Assembly (NCBI GenBank): GCA_035765775.1
Contig: DASTWV010000005.1
Location: forward strand, 1 to 32,859
DNA: 32,859 bases
Reading direction: 5' to 3'
Origin: Actinomycetota bacterium
GTDB lineage: Bacteria; Actinomycetota; CADDZG01; JAHWKV01; JAOPZY01
The notes beneath the pieces were generated by a model, which made no database searches, had not been told where the DNA came from, and was given only the letters and a program-made list of their open reading frames with translations. This document shows, in pieces, positions 32,178 to 32,859 of the stretch (the stretch's first letter is position 1; each line of letters starts with the position of its first letter). Position numbers and translations under genes: made by a program.

Positions 32178-32252
32178 CTGTTCTATCGAACGCAGGCCCT
32201 TGCCATTTTGGGCCGTGCCTTCTAAAATAAAGGCCAGCAGTCGATAGAACAG
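32178..32252. repeat. Inverted repeat flanking a promoter
   Basis: CTGTTCTATCGA (32178-32189) is perfectly inverted as TCGATAGAACAG (32241-32252). The match extends inward to 19 bases with three differences (32178-32196 and 32234-32252). The arms sit just outside the -35 and at the expected transcription start of the promoter between them, so this looks like a paired operator. Confidence 0.75.
32200..32228 (+). promoter_or_regulatory. Strong housekeeping-type promoter
   Basis: TTGCCA (32200-32205), a spacer of exactly 17 bases and TAAAAT (32223-32228) make the best promoter in the window. Transcription should begin near 32235, giving a leader of about 55 bases before the ATG at 32290. Confidence 0.75.
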
Positions 32253-32289
32253 CCAAGCAGGCAACCGACGGACCTTGAGGAGGCAACCC

Positions 32290-32859
32290 ATGGTCACCGC
32301 CCTACGCACTGCACCACCGGCAACCGTACCCGAGTCATCCCTTCGTGCTGCCCTCGCCCGCCTCTGGATCGACCATGTCCTCTGGACCCGCCAGTACATC
32401 GTGGCGGCTGTGGCGGGCAGTCCGGACGCCGAGGCGGCCGCCGGGCGCCTGCTGCGCAACCAAGAGGACATCGGCAACGCCGTGGTGCCCTTCTACGGCG
32501 AGGAGGCGGGCGCCGCTCTCACCACCCTCTTGAAGGACCACATCATGATTGCGGTCGGCATCGTCGCCGCGTCGCTGGATGACGACGAGGACGCCGCCCT
32601 CGCCGAGCTGGCACGCTGGGACGCCAACGCCGACGCCCTTGCCGAGCTGCTGGCCGGCGCCAACCCCGAGAACTGGCCCCTGGACGACGTGCGCGACCTG
32701 CTCGGACAGCACCTGGCACTTACCAAGCGGGAGCTCCTGGCCCGGCTGAACGACGAGTGGGACGACGACATCGCCGCCTTCGACGACATCCTCACCGAGA
32801 TCTTGACCATGGCGAGCGCGTTGTCGGAGGGACTGATTGCGCAGTTCCCGGATCGGTTC
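32290..32859 (+). CDS. Conserved helical protein of unknown function, cut by window edge
   Basis: The frame from ATG 32290 runs open to the window end, 190 codons, and its last residues (IAQFPDRF) look like a natural C-terminus, so the stop is probably just outside. It is almost entirely helical. Conserved-looking stretches are RLWIDHVLWTRQYIV (24-38), NQEDIGNAVVPFYGEEAG (about 57-74) and NWPLDDVRDLLGQHLALT. Several Asp, Glu and His in these helices could bind metal. I recall similar proteins in bacilli and other Gram-positive bacteria, sometimes labelled glycosyltransferase or acetylglutamate kinase without good reason; this is memory only. GAGGAGG about seven bases upstream gives strong initiation. 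No signal peptide. Confidence 0.75.
   Translation, partial: MVTALRTAPPATVPESSLRAALARLWIDHVLWTRQYIVAAVAGSPDAEAAAGRLLRNQEDIGNAVVPFYGEEAGAALTTLLKDHIMIAVGIVAASLDDDEDAALAELARWDANADALAELLAGANPENWPLDDVRDLLGQHLALTKRELLARLNDEWDDDIAAFDDILTEILTMASALSEGLIAQFPDRF

Noticed and set aside
32178-32196. LexA (SOS) box
   Set aside because: The sequence has GTTC-N4-GAAC, the reverse order of the actinobacterial box GAAC-N4-GTTC.

Overview
The window is GC-rich DNA from an actinobacterium, probably of the class Acidimicrobiia or a near relative. Three things point there: a 20S proteasome pair (prcB-prcA) with the Pup ligase pafA, a pafB-pafC-tatA-tatC-helY gene order like that of mycobacteria, and a giant exported protein ending in GYWLVASDGG-type repeats that I associate with Acidimicrobiia. 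The class assignment is inference; the phylum is well supported. Most genes lie on the minus strand. I see no tRNA, rRNA, CRISPR array or insertion sequence.

Layout, left to right. Positions 1-8280: the start of a GNAT acetyltransferase (cut by the window edge) and a 2650-residue surface protein with a beta-helix, 18 Ig-like repeats, a DUF11-like domain and six C-terminal repeats. Positions 8487-11677: a small tail-anchored membrane protein (+ strand), a diacylglycerol-kinase-family lipid kinase and a DUF222/HNH endonuclease. Positions 11798-17260: a HelY-type helicase, a single-pass membrane protein, tatC, tatA, a small membrane protein and a MarR regulator, preceded by three phased operator-like repeats. 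Positions 17432-21662: a zinc-ribbon protein, a 586-base non-coding stretch with strong hairpins, a GH24 lysozyme with two duplicated peptidoglycan-binding domains, and a beta-propeller protein; the last two lack signal peptides. Positions 21834-29885: the Pup-proteasome region (pafC, pafB, a DUF3866 protein, a PAS-PAS-GAF-GGDEF diguanylate cyclase, pafA, prcA, prcB). Positions 30166-32859 (+ strand): TadE-like and TadG-like genes, then a helical protein cut by the right edge behind an unusually clear promoter.

How the genes fit together. PrcB and PrcA form the 20S core, PafA attaches Pup to substrates, and PafB/PafC are WYL-domain activators of the DNA-damage response. Pup, Dop and the ATPase ring are not in the window. 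A diguanylate cyclase and a DUF3866 gene lie between pafA and pafB, and a lysozyme/beta-propeller/zinc-ribbon/MarR block lies between pafC and tatA, so the ancestral cluster appears to have received two insertions.

Regulation visible in sequence. Several start codons (prcB, the DUF3866 gene, the HNH gene, the lipid kinase, the membrane protein at 15369) sit 6-10 bases after a TAGAAT or TAGACT hexamer, which suggests leaderless or nearly leaderless mRNAs. Exported or envelope genes instead carry strong Shine-Dalgarno sites. Short perfect tandem duplications mark two gene junctions of the proteasome region, and palindromes or long hairpins occupy most intergenic gaps.
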